A stretch of 64,000 bases of DNA from Erwinia aphidicola (GTDB taxonomy: Bacteria > Pseudomonadota > Gammaproteobacteria > Enterobacterales > Enterobacteriaceae): contig NZ_JACXBP010000002.1 in the NCBI RefSeq assembly GCF_014773485.1, forward strand, positions 310,001-374,000, written 5' to 3'. The position numbers and the translations under genes were made by a program. This document shows, one piece after another, positions 34,503 to 42,750 of this stretch. Under the pieces are notes generated by a model that saw only the letters and a program-made list of their open reading frames with translations, searched no databases and was not told the DNA's origin. The number at the start of each line of letters is the position of its first letter. The stretch's first letter is position 1.

Positions 34503-34779
34503 CACGATCAATCATCCTGTTCATAGTGAGCTGACGTTTCAGCCCGAGATCGCCGGCATCAATCAGCGCCTGGCGCAGGGCCAGCTCGCTTTTTTCACGC
34601 TGACCGTTCTCTTCCTGCATCTGGCTGAGGGTGACGTCGCGGCTGACGATCCCCGCGCTGAGAGTGGCGTTCTGCTGCTGCAGCACCCGCAGCTGCTGGT
34701 TCAGGCGCACCAGCTTCCAGCTCACTGCGGCGAAAAGCGCCAGCATCAGCATCAACAGCAAGGGCAGCAGGCGCTTCAC
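34285..34779 (-). CDS. lysB: LysB, inner-membrane spanin (Rz-like)
   Basis: 164 aa from a GTG that overlaps the lysozyme stop (GTGA). One N-terminal membrane segment (R-L-L-P-L-L-L-M-L-M-L-A-L) and a long periplasmic coiled coil rich in Q, N and E follow. Partner of LysC. Confidence 0.88.
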   Translation of the reverse strand: MKRLLPLLLMLMLALFAAVSWKLVRLNQQLRVLQQQNATLSAGIVSRDVTLSQMQEENGQREKSELALRQALIDAGDLGLKRQLTMNRMIDRDEALRHWSTAALPDGIIRLQQRPAFTSARDYLAWLSQGQQLPDPRQPERDSGGSTGRHSPAGAGAAAVRPAN

Positions 34780-35285
34780 TCTGCCCCCTTCAGGCACCAT
34801 GCCTGCTCTGCCCTGCGCCGCTGCATCAGCCCCTGGCTCGATTTGCCATCCACGTAGATCCAGCGCGGCAGCTGACTGCAGGCGGCGCGCCACTTCTGCT
34901 GGTTAATCAGCGTGGCGAAGGTCGAACCGCACGCGGCACCGACCCCCACGTTGAAGGCAAATGACACCGTGGCGTCGTACACCGGCTGCGGCATGCTGAC
35001 CGGCATACAGCGCGCTATACCGCGCTCCACCCGCTGCAGGTCGTCGATCAGGTTGACCGCCACCTGGCGCTCGTTCACCGCGCTGAGCGGCGTGACGCCA
35101 CGGGTATGGCCGATGCCGTTAGTCCACACCCCGGCGCTGCACTGGTACGGCGATGTGCGGCAGCCTTCGGCATTCGCCAGCAGCAGCAGGCCGTCAGAGG
35201 AGATGCGCAAGGTGCGAAACTCCGGCAGCAGCGCGGCCAGCGCGACAATCGTCAGCACCGCGCACTTCTTAGCTGTGGAATTCAT
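34776..35285 (-). CDS. SAR-type endolysin (GH24 lysozyme)
   Basis: 169-aa lysozyme. A weakly hydrophobic N-terminal helix (C-A-V-L-T-I-V-A-L-A-A-L-L) acts as a signal-anchor-release segment. The active site follows E-8-C-5-T: E in A-N-A-E-G-C, then C in Y-Q-C-S, then T in V-W-T-N; many relatives have Asp where this has Cys, and the Cys form is known in phage lysozymes. It cuts the wall so that tail particles are released. Confidence 0.9.
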   Translation of the reverse strand: MNSTAKKCAVLTIVALAALLPEFRTLRISSDGLLLLANAEGCRTSPYQCSAGVWTNGIGHTRGVTPLSAVNERQVAVNLIDDLQRVERGIARCMPVSMPQPVYDATVSFAFNVGVGAACGSTFATLINQQKWRAACSQLPRWIYVDGKSSQGLMQRRRAEQAWCLKGAE

Positions 35286-35496
35286 CGTGTTTCCTTTGCT
35301 CCTGGCGCAGCTGTAACAGCAGCCAGGTTTTGCGGCGGTAGTGCCAGTTGATAAAAAAATTGGCGACATTGATGGCCAGCGTAGCCACCGCCACCAGCGC
35401 CCCAATGCCAAAAGCGATGTCCTGCACCGTGTGGCGGCTGGCCCACATCATCAGCACACCGACCAGGTAGCTCACAATCGAGCTGTTTCTCTCCAT
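35269..35496 (-). CDS. holin (gpY position, HP1-like)
   Basis: 75-aa membrane protein with two predicted helices (Y-L-V-G-V-L-M-M-W-A-S, then I-G-A-L-V-A-V-A-T-L-A-I-N-V-A) and a basic C-terminus (W-H-Y-R-R-K-T-W). It lies between X and the endolysin and overlaps the endolysin by 17 bp. Sets lysis timing. Confidence 0.83.
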   Translation of the reverse strand: MERNSSIVSYLVGVLMMWASRHTVQDIAFGIGALVAVATLAINVANFFINWHYRRKTWLLLQLRQEQRKHDEFHS

Positions 35497-35498
35497 CG

Positions 35499-35702
35499 CT
35501 AGCTCCAGAGATTCAGCGTTTCATGGGTGGCAGAGCTTGGGAGGTCGGGTAGCTCAAGCGGGTAGCCGTGGGGCAGGCAGGCGCCCTGCTCTGCCAGCCC
35601 GCTATTGGCCGCGTAGACCTGCTCTACCACCTGGCGGGTACGGCCGTAGTGGCGAAAACAGATTTCATCAACGCTGTCCCCCTGCAGGGCAAAAATTTTC
35701 AT
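35499..35702 (-). CDS. X: gpX, tail protein X
   Basis: 67-aa LysM-like tail protein (V-D-E-I-C-F-R-H-Y-G-R-T...V-Y-A-A-N-S-G-L-A, then G-Y-P-L-E-L-P-D-L). First gene of the lysis-baseplate operon, 119 bp downstream of an Ogr box. Confidence 0.92.
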   Translation of the reverse strand: MKIFALQGDSVDEICFRHYGRTRQVVEQVYAANSGLAEQGACLPHGYPLELPDLPSSATHETLNLWS

Positions 35703-35820
35703 AGGTGGTTCTCCCGGATTGGTTAAAGCGCTTTCAGGAACGGCAGGCCGATTGAAATACGTGCTGCCGGATGACCTGATGAAGTGTGCGATTTCGCCGC
35801 AAGCCGCTCAATGCGGGGCT

Positions 35821-35842
35821 GTTGTAGGAGCGGTGTGACAAC
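35821..35842 (-). promoter_or_regulatory. Ogr-binding box of the X operon promoter
   Basis: GTTGT-N12-ACAAC, identical in its arms to the box before FI. The late start site should lie near 35776, about 75 bp before X. Confidence 0.85.
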
Positions 35843-35873
35843 CGAGAGTCGGATTATGGGAAACGATATAAAC

Positions 35874-35895
35874 AAAAAAGCCCCATAAAGGGGCT
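35874..35895 (-). terminator. terminator between the SOS-controlled small gene and the late operon
   Basis: On the minus strand, AGCCCC-N5-GGGGCT followed by six T residues. It separates transcription of the 63-aa gene from the Ogr-driven operon. Confidence 0.8.
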
Positions 35896-35978
35896 AATAA
35901 GGGAGGGTGCGTAGAGGGGGCGGCATCCGTTCCTGATACGCAAACAAGTTTGGCCGGACAGCAGGACTGAAAAGCCGT

Positions 35979-36170
35979 TTAGCGCTTCTGCGGCTGGGCA
36001 GAAAAGATGACGGAAAACTGCGCATTTTTCAGCTCTATGCCGCTGGCAATGTCGGCAATCAGGTGCAGGGCAATCTCACGATCGCGCTCCTGGCAGACCC
36101 CTTCAGAGGTTAACCTTGCAATCAGTTCCACCCGCTCCAGGATAACTCGTTCCGCTAATTCTTTATCCAC
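35979..36170 (-). CDS. LexA-controlled small protein, candidate antirepressor (Tum analogue)
   Basis: 63-aa acidic helical protein starting at a GTG with GGAGG 8 bases upstream (V-D-K-E-L-A-E-R-V-I-L-E-R). The frame is open further, to 36224, but that part contains a perfect LexA box, so the GTG (or an ATG at 36188) is preferred. In phage 186, CI is not cleaved by RecA; a LexA-controlled antirepressor, Tum, inactivates it. This gene holds that position and control but does not look like Tum in sequence. Function is inferred from context only. Confidence 0.6.
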   Translation of the reverse strand: MDKELAERVILERVELIARLTSEGVCQERDREIALHLIADIASGIELKNAQFSVIFSAQPQKR

Positions 36171-36190
36171 AACTTCCCCCTCCAGCATTA

Positions 36191-36206
36191 CTGTATATAT
36201 ATACAG
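36191..36206 (-). promoter_or_regulatory. LexA box (SOS operator)
   Basis: CTGTATATATATACAG, a perfect CTGT-(AT)4-ACAG consensus, 21 bp before the GTG start of the small gene. Confidence 0.88.
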
Positions 36207-36445
36207 TAGCATAGCGTTCATCATTAATAAAAGTATTTTCGGCCCGGCTAATGAGCGGGTTATCTCGATGATAATTAGGTAGTTAGATGCAGAGGCATTT
36301 ACCCAAACATGTAATGCGATATTTTTAACTGCGGGACGCGCCAGACGTGATTTTTCACCGGGGAGAGACGATTTTACAGTCGAACATGCAGTTTACTTAA
36401 TCAAAAACCGCGCGGGTACGGCTTCCCTGCCGACTGTAGCTGGCG

Positions 36446-36673
36446 TTATGCAAGGGGGGAACGGCAGTGTTTTGCCTGGTGTTCGTCAATCTCTTTGCAG
36501 CTGACGCATAGCGTCACGCCGTCCAGCGCTTTGCGCCGTGCCAGCGGGATCGGTTCCCCGCACGCTTCACAGAAAAAGGCGCTGGGCTGCATCGGGCGCT
36601 GAACGGCACGCGCAAGGTGGCGCGCCAGATTTTCGGCTTCGCGCTGCTGTGCGCGGTCCATTTCATCGGCCAT
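36446..36673 (-). CDS. DksA/TraR C4 zinc-finger protein (P2 Orf82-like)
   Basis: 75-aa protein with F-F-C-E-A-C-G-E-P-I...V-T-L-C-V-S-C, the C4 finger of the TraR family common in P2 early operons. GGAGAG precedes the ATG. It is transcribed away from CI, probably from the CI-repressed early promoter. The neighbouring replication genes are gone. No other gene is seen in 36225-36445. Confidence 0.85.
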   Translation of the reverse strand: MADEMDRAQQREAENLARHLARAVQRPMQPSAFFCEACGEPIPLARRKALDGVTLCVSCKEIDEHQAKHCRSPLA

Positions 36674-36840
36674 TTAAACTCTCCGGTTAGCGGCAGGCAA
36701 TTCACAAAAGATGAACAACTGGCTTTCATCGCGGTGAATAGCAGGCCTGAAGATTGTAATTTTTGCTCTTTTCGGGCAAACTCCGGGGTTGTTGTATCGC
36801 GTACTGCCAGTAAAATCACACAACCCTACAATGCAAATTG

Positions 36841-36859
36841 TATATTCACTAAAAGTGAA
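36841..36859. promoter_or_regulatory. CI operator between early operon and CI gene
   Basis: TATATTCACTAAAAGTGAA contains TTCAC-N5-GTGAA and matches the ogr-proximal operator at 24232-24250 in 17 of 19 positions. It lies 19 bp before the CI start. Confidence 0.78.
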
Positions 36860-36877
36860 ATAGCAAGGAGTTTTAGC

Positions 36878-37480
36878 TTGAGCCTACAAATCGATTTCCA
36901 GAGTGGGGCAAAAGAAGTGCTGGACCGTGTGCTTCAGGCATATGGTTTTTCCACCAAGCTGGCACTGGCAGAACACCTCGGCATTGCCAGTAGCAGTCTG
37001 GCAAACCGCTACTCGCGCGGCTATTTCCCTTCGGATATTGTGGTGCGCTGCATGGCGGATACCGGCGCAACGCTGCACTGGCTGGTGACGGGTCAGGGTG
37101 AAGCACTGAGCGGTGCAGGCGCTGAAGAATCACAAAAAGTGAATACCACATTGCTACCGCGTCAGCGGCTGGAGGCCGGTAAGCTGAGCGATTTGACGGC
37201 GGTGATGCTGGATGAAGATTTTCTGGCGTTCAGCGCCACGGCATTGGTGAAGCCGCTGATCGTGGTGGAAGGACAGCGCCAGTGGATTGCCGAGCAGGCC
37301 TGGGCGGAGATCCTTGACGGCGAGTGGCTGGTATCGATGGAAGGCCAGGTGACGGTGCGCCACCTGACGCGTATTCCACCGGGCCGTGTGCGCGTTAGCA
37401 GTGCCCTGCAGCAGTTTGAGTGCGCGCTGGGCGACATTACCCCGCTGGCACGCCTGGTTATCGCCTGCCAGCCGCTGTAA
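36878..37480 (+). CDS. cI: 186-type CI repressor
   Basis: 200-aa repressor from a TTG start with AAGGAG 7 bases upstream. The N-terminal HTH (V-L-D-R-V-L-Q-A-Y-G-F-S-T-K, A-S-S-S-L-A-N-R-Y-S-R-G) and the C-terminal oligomerisation domain (G-E-W-L-V-S-M-E-G...R-I-P-P-G-R-V-R-V) follow 186 CI, with no S24 peptidase residues, so RecA-driven self-cleavage is not expected. Transcribed opposite to all tail genes. It keeps the cassette silent. Confidence 0.9.
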   Translation: MSLQIDFQSGAKEVLDRVLQAYGFSTKLALAEHLGIASSSLANRYSRGYFPSDIVVRCMADTGATLHWLVTGQGEALSGAGAEESQKVNTTLLPRQRLEAGKLSDLTAVMLDEDFLAFSATALVKPLIVVEGQRQWIAEQAWAEILDGEWLVSMEGQVTVRHLTRIPPGRVRVSSALQQFECALGDITPLARLVIACQPL

Positions 37481-37524
37481 AATAACACCGCTGAGCTGCT
37501 TTCCTGCCTGGCCCTCAAACACCC

Positions 37525-37556
37525 GGTCGAGGCAGGCCTCGCCCCTACGGGGTCAA
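37525..37556. repeat. partial GTAGGGG-type palindrome
   Basis: CGAGGCAGGCCTCGCCCCTACGG: the GAGGC/GCCTC hairpin with CCCCTAC edge, between the CI gene and the rnpB region. Confidence 0.6.
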
Positions 37557-37564
37557 AAGCATGA

Positions 37565-37680
37565 AAACAAAAAACCCCGCCGAAGCGGGGTTTTTCATTG
37601 AATGAGTTCGAAGCTGACTGGTAAGCCGCCTTCCTGTCATAGAGAGTGTCGTGGACAGTCATTCATCATGTCCGTAGGGC
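37565..37680. repeat. partial tandem copy of the rnpB 3' end and terminator
   Basis: AAAAAACCCCGC...GCGGGGTTTTTCATTGAATGAGTTCGAAGCTGAC and GTGGACAGTCATTCATC recur here and at the true rnpB end (37689-37785). E. coli also carries downstream repeats of its rnpB end, each with a terminator. The copy is a backup terminator rather than a phage attachment site, since no third copy lies at the far end of the tailocin. Confidence 0.75.
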
Positions 37681-37688
37681 AAATAACA

Positions 37689-37722
37689 AAAAACCCCGCA
37701 AAGTTTTCACTCTGCGGGGTTT
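37689..37722 (-). terminator. rnpB terminator
   Basis: On the minus strand, AAAACCCCGCA...TTGCGGGGTTTTTTG, a long GC stem with a T6 tract. Confidence 0.88.
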
Positions 37723-37734
37723 TTCATTGAATGA

Positions 37735-38114
<380 letters not shown>

Positions 38115-38146
38115 GGCGCGCAGTGTATAAGGTTTTCACCGGGTTG

Positions 38147-39013
38147 TCACTCACCCTGCTGCTCCAGCGCGTACTTATACAGCGCATTTTTCTTCACGCC
38201 GTGGATCTCGGCGGTCAGTGCGGCGGCTTTCTTCAGCGGCAGCTCACCCTGCAACAGCGCCAGGGTACGCAGCGCTTCCGGCGGCAGCGCCTCTTCTTCC
38301 GCCTGGTGGTAACCCTCAACGATCAGCACCATCTCCCCTTTACGGCGGTTCTCTTCTTCCTGCACCCAGGCCAGCAGCTCCCCCACCGGCGCACCGTGGA
38401 TCGACTCCCAGGTTTTGGTGATTTCACGCGCCAGCACCACATAGCGCTCGGGGCCCAGCACCGTCACCATATCCTGCAGGCTGTCGAGCAGGCGGTGGGT
38501 GGATTCGTAGAAAATAATGGTGCGCGGCTCCTGCTCCAGCGCGCGCAGCGTATCGCAGCGGCCTTTGCTTTTAGCCGGCAGAAACCCTTCGTAACAGAAA
38601 CGATCCGACGGCAGGCCCGCGGCGCTCAGCGCGGCAATCGCTGCACAGGCGCCCGGCAGCGGCACCACGCGGATGCCCGCTTCACGGCACAGGCGCACCA
38701 GGTGATAGCCGGGATCGTTGATCAGCGGCGTACCGGCATCAGAAACCAGTGCCACGCTCTGCCCTTCGCGCAGCTTCGCCAGCAGCACTTCCGCTTTCTG
38801 CTGTTCATTATGGTCATGCAGTGCGAACAGGCGCGCATTGATGGCGAAATGTTGTAGCAACAGTCCGGTATGACGTGTATCTTCCGCTGCGATCAGATCG
38901 ACGCTCGCAAGCACCTTCAGTGCCCGCTGGGTGATATCGCCCAGATTACCGATGGGTGTGGGAACGATATAGAGCGTGCTGGCAGAAATATCTGCCCGAT
39001 CGTGTTGTTTCAT
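38147..39013 (-). CDS. rsmI: RsmI, 16S rRNA C1402 2'-O-methyltransferase
   Basis: 288-aa SAM-dependent methyltransferase of the tetrapyrrole-methylase fold ([15 protein letters not shown] near the start; [13 protein letters not shown] and [10 protein letters not shown]). Length equals E. coli YraL. Divergent from lpoA, 62 bp apart. Confidence 0.96.
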   Translation of the reverse strand: MKQHDRADISASTLYIVPTPIGNLGDITQRALKVLASVDLIAAEDTRHTGLLLQHFAINARLFALHDHNEQQKAEVLLAKLREGQSVALVSDAGTPLINDPGYHLVRLCREAGIRVVPLPGACAAIAALSAAGLPSDRFCYEGFLPAKSKGRCDTLRALEQEPRTIIFYESTHRLLDSLQDMVTVLGPERYVVLAREITKTWESIHGAPVGELLAWVQEEENRRKGEMVLIVEGYHQAEEEALPPEALRTLALLQGELPLKKAAALTAEIHGVKKNALYKYALEQQGE

Positions 39014-39075
39014 TGTTTCATCCGAATTGCCGATTTAATATTGAGCATCTTGAAAAAAACATCACTGGATACAGT

Positions 39076-41112
39076 ATGCTTCCTTCGAAAGTTCTTCAGC
39101 GCAAAGCGCTACGCACGGTACCGCTTCTGCTGGCCGCCCTGATTTTTGCCGGATGTACCGGCCAGGCTCCCAAAACGCCCGAGGCGAATGTGCAGGGAGC
39201 CGCAACTGGCACCTCTGACTATTACCTGCAGCAGATGCAGCAAAGCGCAGATGATAACAAGGTTGGCTGGCAATTACTCGCAATCAGAGCGCTGTTGAAC
39301 GAAGGCAAGGTGCCGCAGGCGAGCGATCAGTTCTCCCAGCTGCCGCAGAACCTGGACGCCACCCAGCAGCAGGAGCGCCAGCTGCTGCAGGCTCAGCTCA
39401 GCGTGATGCAGCAGAATCTGCCCGCCGCCGCTGACCAGCTGAAGCAGATTGATATCGGCAGTCTGTCGAAAGATCAGCAGGCCCGCTACTACCAGCTGCT
39501 GATCGCCGCCAGCCAGGGTCGCCCGTCGCTGGAGGTGCTGCGCGCCTATATTGCCCAGGAGCCGCTGCTGAGCAACCCGGCAGACAAGCAGAAGAATATT
39601 GATGCCACCTGGCAGGCGCTGAGCCAGATGACGCCTGAGCAGCTCAACAGCCTGAACATCAACGCGGATGAAAACGTACTGCAGGGCTGGTTGGATCTCT
39701 CCGGCGTTTACCGGGCCAACAGCAACGACCCGGATATGCTGAAAGCCGGGATCCGCGACTGGCAGACGCGCTATCCGAATAACCCGGCGGCGAAAATGCT
39801 GCCGACCGCGCTCAGCCAGGTGCAGAACTTCCAGCCCGCTTCCACCGGCAAAATCGCGCTGCTGCTGCCGCTGAGCGGCCAGGCGCAGGTGTTTGCTAAC
39901 GCCATTCAGAAAGGCTTTAACGACGCGAAAAACGGCGTGCTGGCACAGGGTTCCGCACCTGCGGCACCGGTTGAAGCGCCACAGGCTGCCGCTGCGGATG
40001 CCGCAACCCCGGCCGATCCTAACGCCGTAGTCAGCCCTCCTGCTGCGCCAACCGATGCCGCCGCTGCGCAGCCACAGCAGGTGCAGCCGCAGTCCGCGCC
40101 AGCTAACAGCGTCGAAACCGCGCCGCCGTCCAGCGGTACGCAGGTACAGGTCTATGACACCAGCAGCCAGCCGATTGAGCAGGTGCTGGCGCAGGCACAA
40201 AAAGACGGCGCTACGCTGGTGGTCGGCCCGCTGCTAAAAAGCAACGTCGAAAAGCTGGCAGCCAGCCAGACGACCCTCAACGTTCTGGCGCTTAACGAGC
40301 CGGAAACCATCCAGAACCATCCGAATATTTGCTACTTTGCGCTTTCTCCTGAAGACGAAGCCCGTGATGCCGCGCATCATATGTGGGACCAGGGCAAACG
40401 TGCACCGCTGCTGCTGGTGCCGCGCAGCTCACTCGGCGACCGCGTGAATAAAGCCTTTGCCGCTGAGTGGCAGAAGCTTGGCGGCGGCACCGTGCTGCAG
40501 CAGCAGTTCGGTTCGACCGCAGAGCTGAAGCAGGGGATCAACAGCGGTGCCGGTATCCGTCTGAGCGGTACGCCGGTTAACGTGCAGCCTGAACAGCCCG
40601 CGGGCGTTACCATTGGCGGCCTGACGATCCCGGCCCCGGTCGCTGAACCGACGGCTGCCACCACCAGCGGCGGCAGCGTTGACTCGGTGTATATCGTCGC
40701 CACGCAGGATGAACTGGCACTGATTAAGCCGATGATCTCCATGCGCGTCAGCAGCCGTGATAATGTGGGCCTGTATGCCAGCTCGCGCAGCTATCAGGCA
40801 GGCGGCGGCCCGGACTACCGTCTGGAAGTGGATGGCCTGCAGTTCAGCGATGCTCCGCTGCTCTCCGGTGCCAACCCGGCGCTGATGCAGCAGGCGGCGA
40901 AGATGTTTAACAACGACTACTCGCTGGTGCGCCTCTACGCGATGGGCATTGATGCCTGGACACTGGCGAACCACTTTAACGAAATGCGCACGCTGCCGGG
41001 CTTCCAGGTTAAGGGCGACACCGGCAGTCTGAGCGCGGATCAGGACTGCGTGATTAACAGGAAGTTAGTATGGAGCCAGTATCGTCAGGGACAGATCGTT
41101 CCGGCCAACTAA
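39076..41112 (+). CDS. lpoA: LpoA, outer-membrane activator of PBP1A
   Basis: 678-aa lipoprotein (lipobox A-L-I-F-A-G-C-T). It has an N-terminal TPR-like domain, an Ala/Pro/Gln-rich segment (about residues 295-360), and a periplasmic-binding-like C-terminal domain. It reaches through the wall to stimulate PBP1A (MrcA). The start at 39076 gives a proper signal peptide; the frame is open upstream from 38956. Same length as E. coli LpoA. Confidence 0.95.
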   Translation: MLPSKVLQRKALRTVPLLLAALIFAGCTGQAPKTPEANVQGAATGTSDYYLQQMQQSADDNKVGWQLLAIRALLNEGKVPQASDQFSQLPQNLDATQQQERQLLQAQLSVMQQNLPAAADQLKQIDIGSLSKDQQARYYQLLIAASQGRPSLEVLRAYIAQEPLLSNPADKQKNIDATWQALSQMTPEQLNSLNINADENVLQGWLDLSGVYRANSNDPDMLKAGIRDWQTRYPNNPAAKMLPTALSQVQNFQPASTGKIALLLPLSGQAQVFANAIQKGFNDAKNGVLAQGSAPAAPVEAPQAAAADAATPADPNAVVSPPAAPTDAAAAQPQQVQPQSAPANSVETAPPSSGTQVQVYDTSSQPIEQVLAQAQKDGATLVVGPLLKSNVEKLAASQTTLNVLALNEPETIQNHPNICYFALSPEDEARDAAHHMWDQGKRAPLLLVPRSSLGDRVNKAFAAEWQKLGGGTVLQQQFGSTAELKQGINSGAGIRLSGTPVNVQPEQPAGVTIGGLTIPAPVAEPTAATTSGGSVDSVYIVATQDELALIKPMISMRVSSRDNVGLYASSRSYQAGGGPDYRLEVDGLQFSDAPLLSGANPALMQQAAKMFNNDYSLVRLYAMGIDAWTLANHFNEMRTLPGFQVKGDTGSLSADQDCVINRKLVWSQYRQGQIVPAN

Positions 41113-41462
41113 GCCGGCAGCAGCAAGGGGCGAGCCGTGAACGTCAGGCTCGCCGCCTGCTGGAAACGTCAGGCCTGCGTTTTGTCGCCGCTAACGTGCG
41201 CTACCGGTCAGGCGAAATTGACCTGATCATGCGCGATGGCAAAACGTGGGTATTTGTCGAGGTGCGCTACCGCAGCAGTGACCGCTTTGGCGGCGCGGCG
41301 GCCAGCGTCACCCGCAGTAAACAGCTGAAGCTGCTGCGTGCAGCAGCGCTGTGGCTTAACGGTCGCGGGCAGAGTTTTGACACCGCCGACTGTCGTTTTG
41401 ATGTGGTAGCGATCACCGGCGAGCAGGTGGAATGGTTACCCAATGCGTTTACAGCAGAATAA
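41070..41462 (+). CDS. yraN: YraN, UPF0102 nuclease-fold protein
   Basis: 130-aa protein. The core [12 protein letters not shown], then V-F-V-E-V-R-Y-R, resembles Holliday-junction resolvase-type nucleases. It overlaps the end of lpoA by 43 bp. Cellular role unproven. Confidence 0.93.
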   Translation: MEPVSSGTDRSGQLSRQQQGASRERQARRLLETSGLRFVAANVRYRSGEIDLIMRDGKTWVFVEVRYRSSDRFGGAAASVTRSKQLKLLRAAALWLNGRGQSFDTADCRFDVVAITGEQVEWLPNAFTAE

Positions 41463-41480
41463 CTAGACCAGGTGAATGAC

Positions 41481-42071
41481 GTGCTGGAAAGAATCAAAGT
41501 CTGTTTTACGGAAAGTATACAAACACAAATCGCGGCGGCAGAAGCGCTGCCGGATGCCATCTCACGTGCGGCGATGACCATGGTACAGTCGCTGCTCAAT
41601 GGCAACAAAATACTGAGCTGTGGTAATGGAACCTCCAGCGCCAATGCCCAGCATTTTGCTGCCAGCATGATTAACCGTTTTGAGACCGAGCGCCCAAGCC
41701 TGCCCGCCATTGCGCTGAGTGCGGATAACGTGCTGCTGACGGCCATTGGTAATGACCGCCTGCATGAAGAGATTTACGCCAAACAGGTGCGCGCTTTAGG
41801 CCATGCCGGCGATATCCTGCTGGCGATTTCAACGCGCGGCAACAGCCGTGATATTGTCAAAGCCGTAGAGGCAGCGGTCACCCGCGATATGACCATTATC
41901 GCCCTGACCGGCTACGACGGCGGCGAGCTCGCCGGTCTGCTGGGTCCGCAGGATGTGGAGATCCGCATTCCTTCCCACCGCAGTGCGAGAATTCAGGAAA
42001 TGCATATGCTCACCGTGAATTGTCTGTGCGATTTAATAGATAACACTTTGTTTCCCCACCAGGATGTTTAA
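41481..42071 (+). CDS. diaA: DiaA, DnaA initiator-associating protein
   Basis: 196-aa SIS-domain protein almost identical in pattern to E. coli DiaA ([23 protein letters not shown]). It binds DnaA to time replication start. The GTG at 41481 (AGGTGA upstream) gives exactly the E. coli length; another GTG at 41472 is possible. Confidence 0.95.
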   Translation: MLERIKVCFTESIQTQIAAAEALPDAISRAAMTMVQSLLNGNKILSCGNGTSSANAQHFAASMINRFETERPSLPAIALSADNVLLTAIGNDRLHEEIYAKQVRALGHAGDILLAISTRGNSRDIVKAVEAAVTRDMTIIALTGYDGGELAGLLGPQDVEIRIPSHRSARIQEMHMLTVNCLCDLIDNTLFPHQDV

Positions 42072-42080
42072 GGAGCTTAA

Positions 42081-42653
42081 ATGAAGGCATTATCTGCATG
42101 TGCAGTTATTCTTACCGCGTTGATGCTACAGGGCTGTGTCGCGGCGGTTGTTGGCAGTGCGGCCGTGGCGACCAAATCCGCCACTGACCCGCGTTCCGTT
42201 GGTACGCAGGTTGATGACGGCACGCTGGAACTGCGCGTCACGAACGCGCTGTCGAAAGATGAGCAGATCAAACAGAGCGCACACATTGTTGCCACCGCTT
42301 ATCAGGGTAAAGTGCTGCTGACCGGGCAGTCACCGAGTGCCGATCTGGCGCTGCGTGCAAAACAGATTGCCGTGGGCGTGGATGGCGCAACCGAGGTGTA
42401 TAACGAGATCCGTATCGGCGACAAAGTCAGCTTCGGCACGGCATCTTCAGATACCTGGATCACCACCAAAGTGCGCTCACAGCTGCTGGGTAGCGATCAG
42501 GTGAAATCCTCGAATGTGAAAGTCACCACCGAGAATGGCGAAGTGTTCCTGCTGGGTCTGGTGACGGATGCAGAAGCGAAAGCGGCTGCGGATATCGCCA
42601 GCCGGGTGAGCGGCGTGAAACACGTCACCACCGCGTTTACCATTTTGAAATAA
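42081..42653 (+). CDS. dolP: DolP, BON-domain outer-membrane lipoprotein
   Basis: 190-aa lipoprotein (L-M-L-Q-G-C-V) with two BON domains (about residues 45-115 and 125-190). It binds anionic lipid at the division site and supports BAM and amidase activation. AAGGAGC precedes the ATG; 9 bp after diaA. Confidence 0.95.
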   Translation: MKALSACAVILTALMLQGCVAAVVGSAAVATKSATDPRSVGTQVDDGTLELRVTNALSKDEQIKQSAHIVATAYQGKVLLTGQSPSADLALRAKQIAVGVDGATEVYNEIRIGDKVSFGTASSDTWITTKVRSQLLGSDQVKSSNVKVTTENGEVFLLGLVTDAEAKAAADIASRVSGVKHVTTAFTILK

Positions 42654-42657
42654 GATT

Positions 42658-42750
42658 TACGGGCCGACCGGAAAAGAAGGTCGGCCCCTGCGTAATACCG
42701 TACAAATCCTCAATACGGGCCGACCGGAAAAGAAGGTCGGCCCCTACAAC
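42658..42750. repeat. two direct GTAGGGG-type palindromes
   Basis: GGGCCGACCGGAAAAGAAGGTCGGCCCC occurs twice as an almost exact copy (near 42663 and 42718) in a convergent gap. The second ends CTAC just inside the end of the regulator gene. Confidence 0.82.

Larger units (their letters stand above)
23944..37480. mobile_element. P2/186-type R-tailocin (domesticated phage tail cluster)
   Basis: From ogr to the CI repressor gene the order follows P2/186: early zinc finger, X, holin, lysozyme, LysB/C, R, V, W, J, I, H, G, FI, FII, E/E', T, U, D, ogr. Missing are Q, P, O, N, M, L (packaging, scaffold, capsid), A/B replication, integrase, cox and tail gene S. All remaining frames are open. This fits a contractile tail bacteriocin rather than decay. 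It lies between the pqq-linked dipeptidase and rnpB; no att repeats were found. Confidence 0.85.

Noticed and set aside
35979..36224. Longer 81-aa version of the SOS-controlled small protein
   Set aside because: Its first codons would lie across the LexA box and lack a ribosome site; GTG 36170 has GGAGG.
36878..37480. RecA-cleavable repressor for CI
   Set aside because: No S24 peptidase Ser-Lys dyad or Ala-Gly cleavage site; the sequence follows 186 CI, which is not cleaved.
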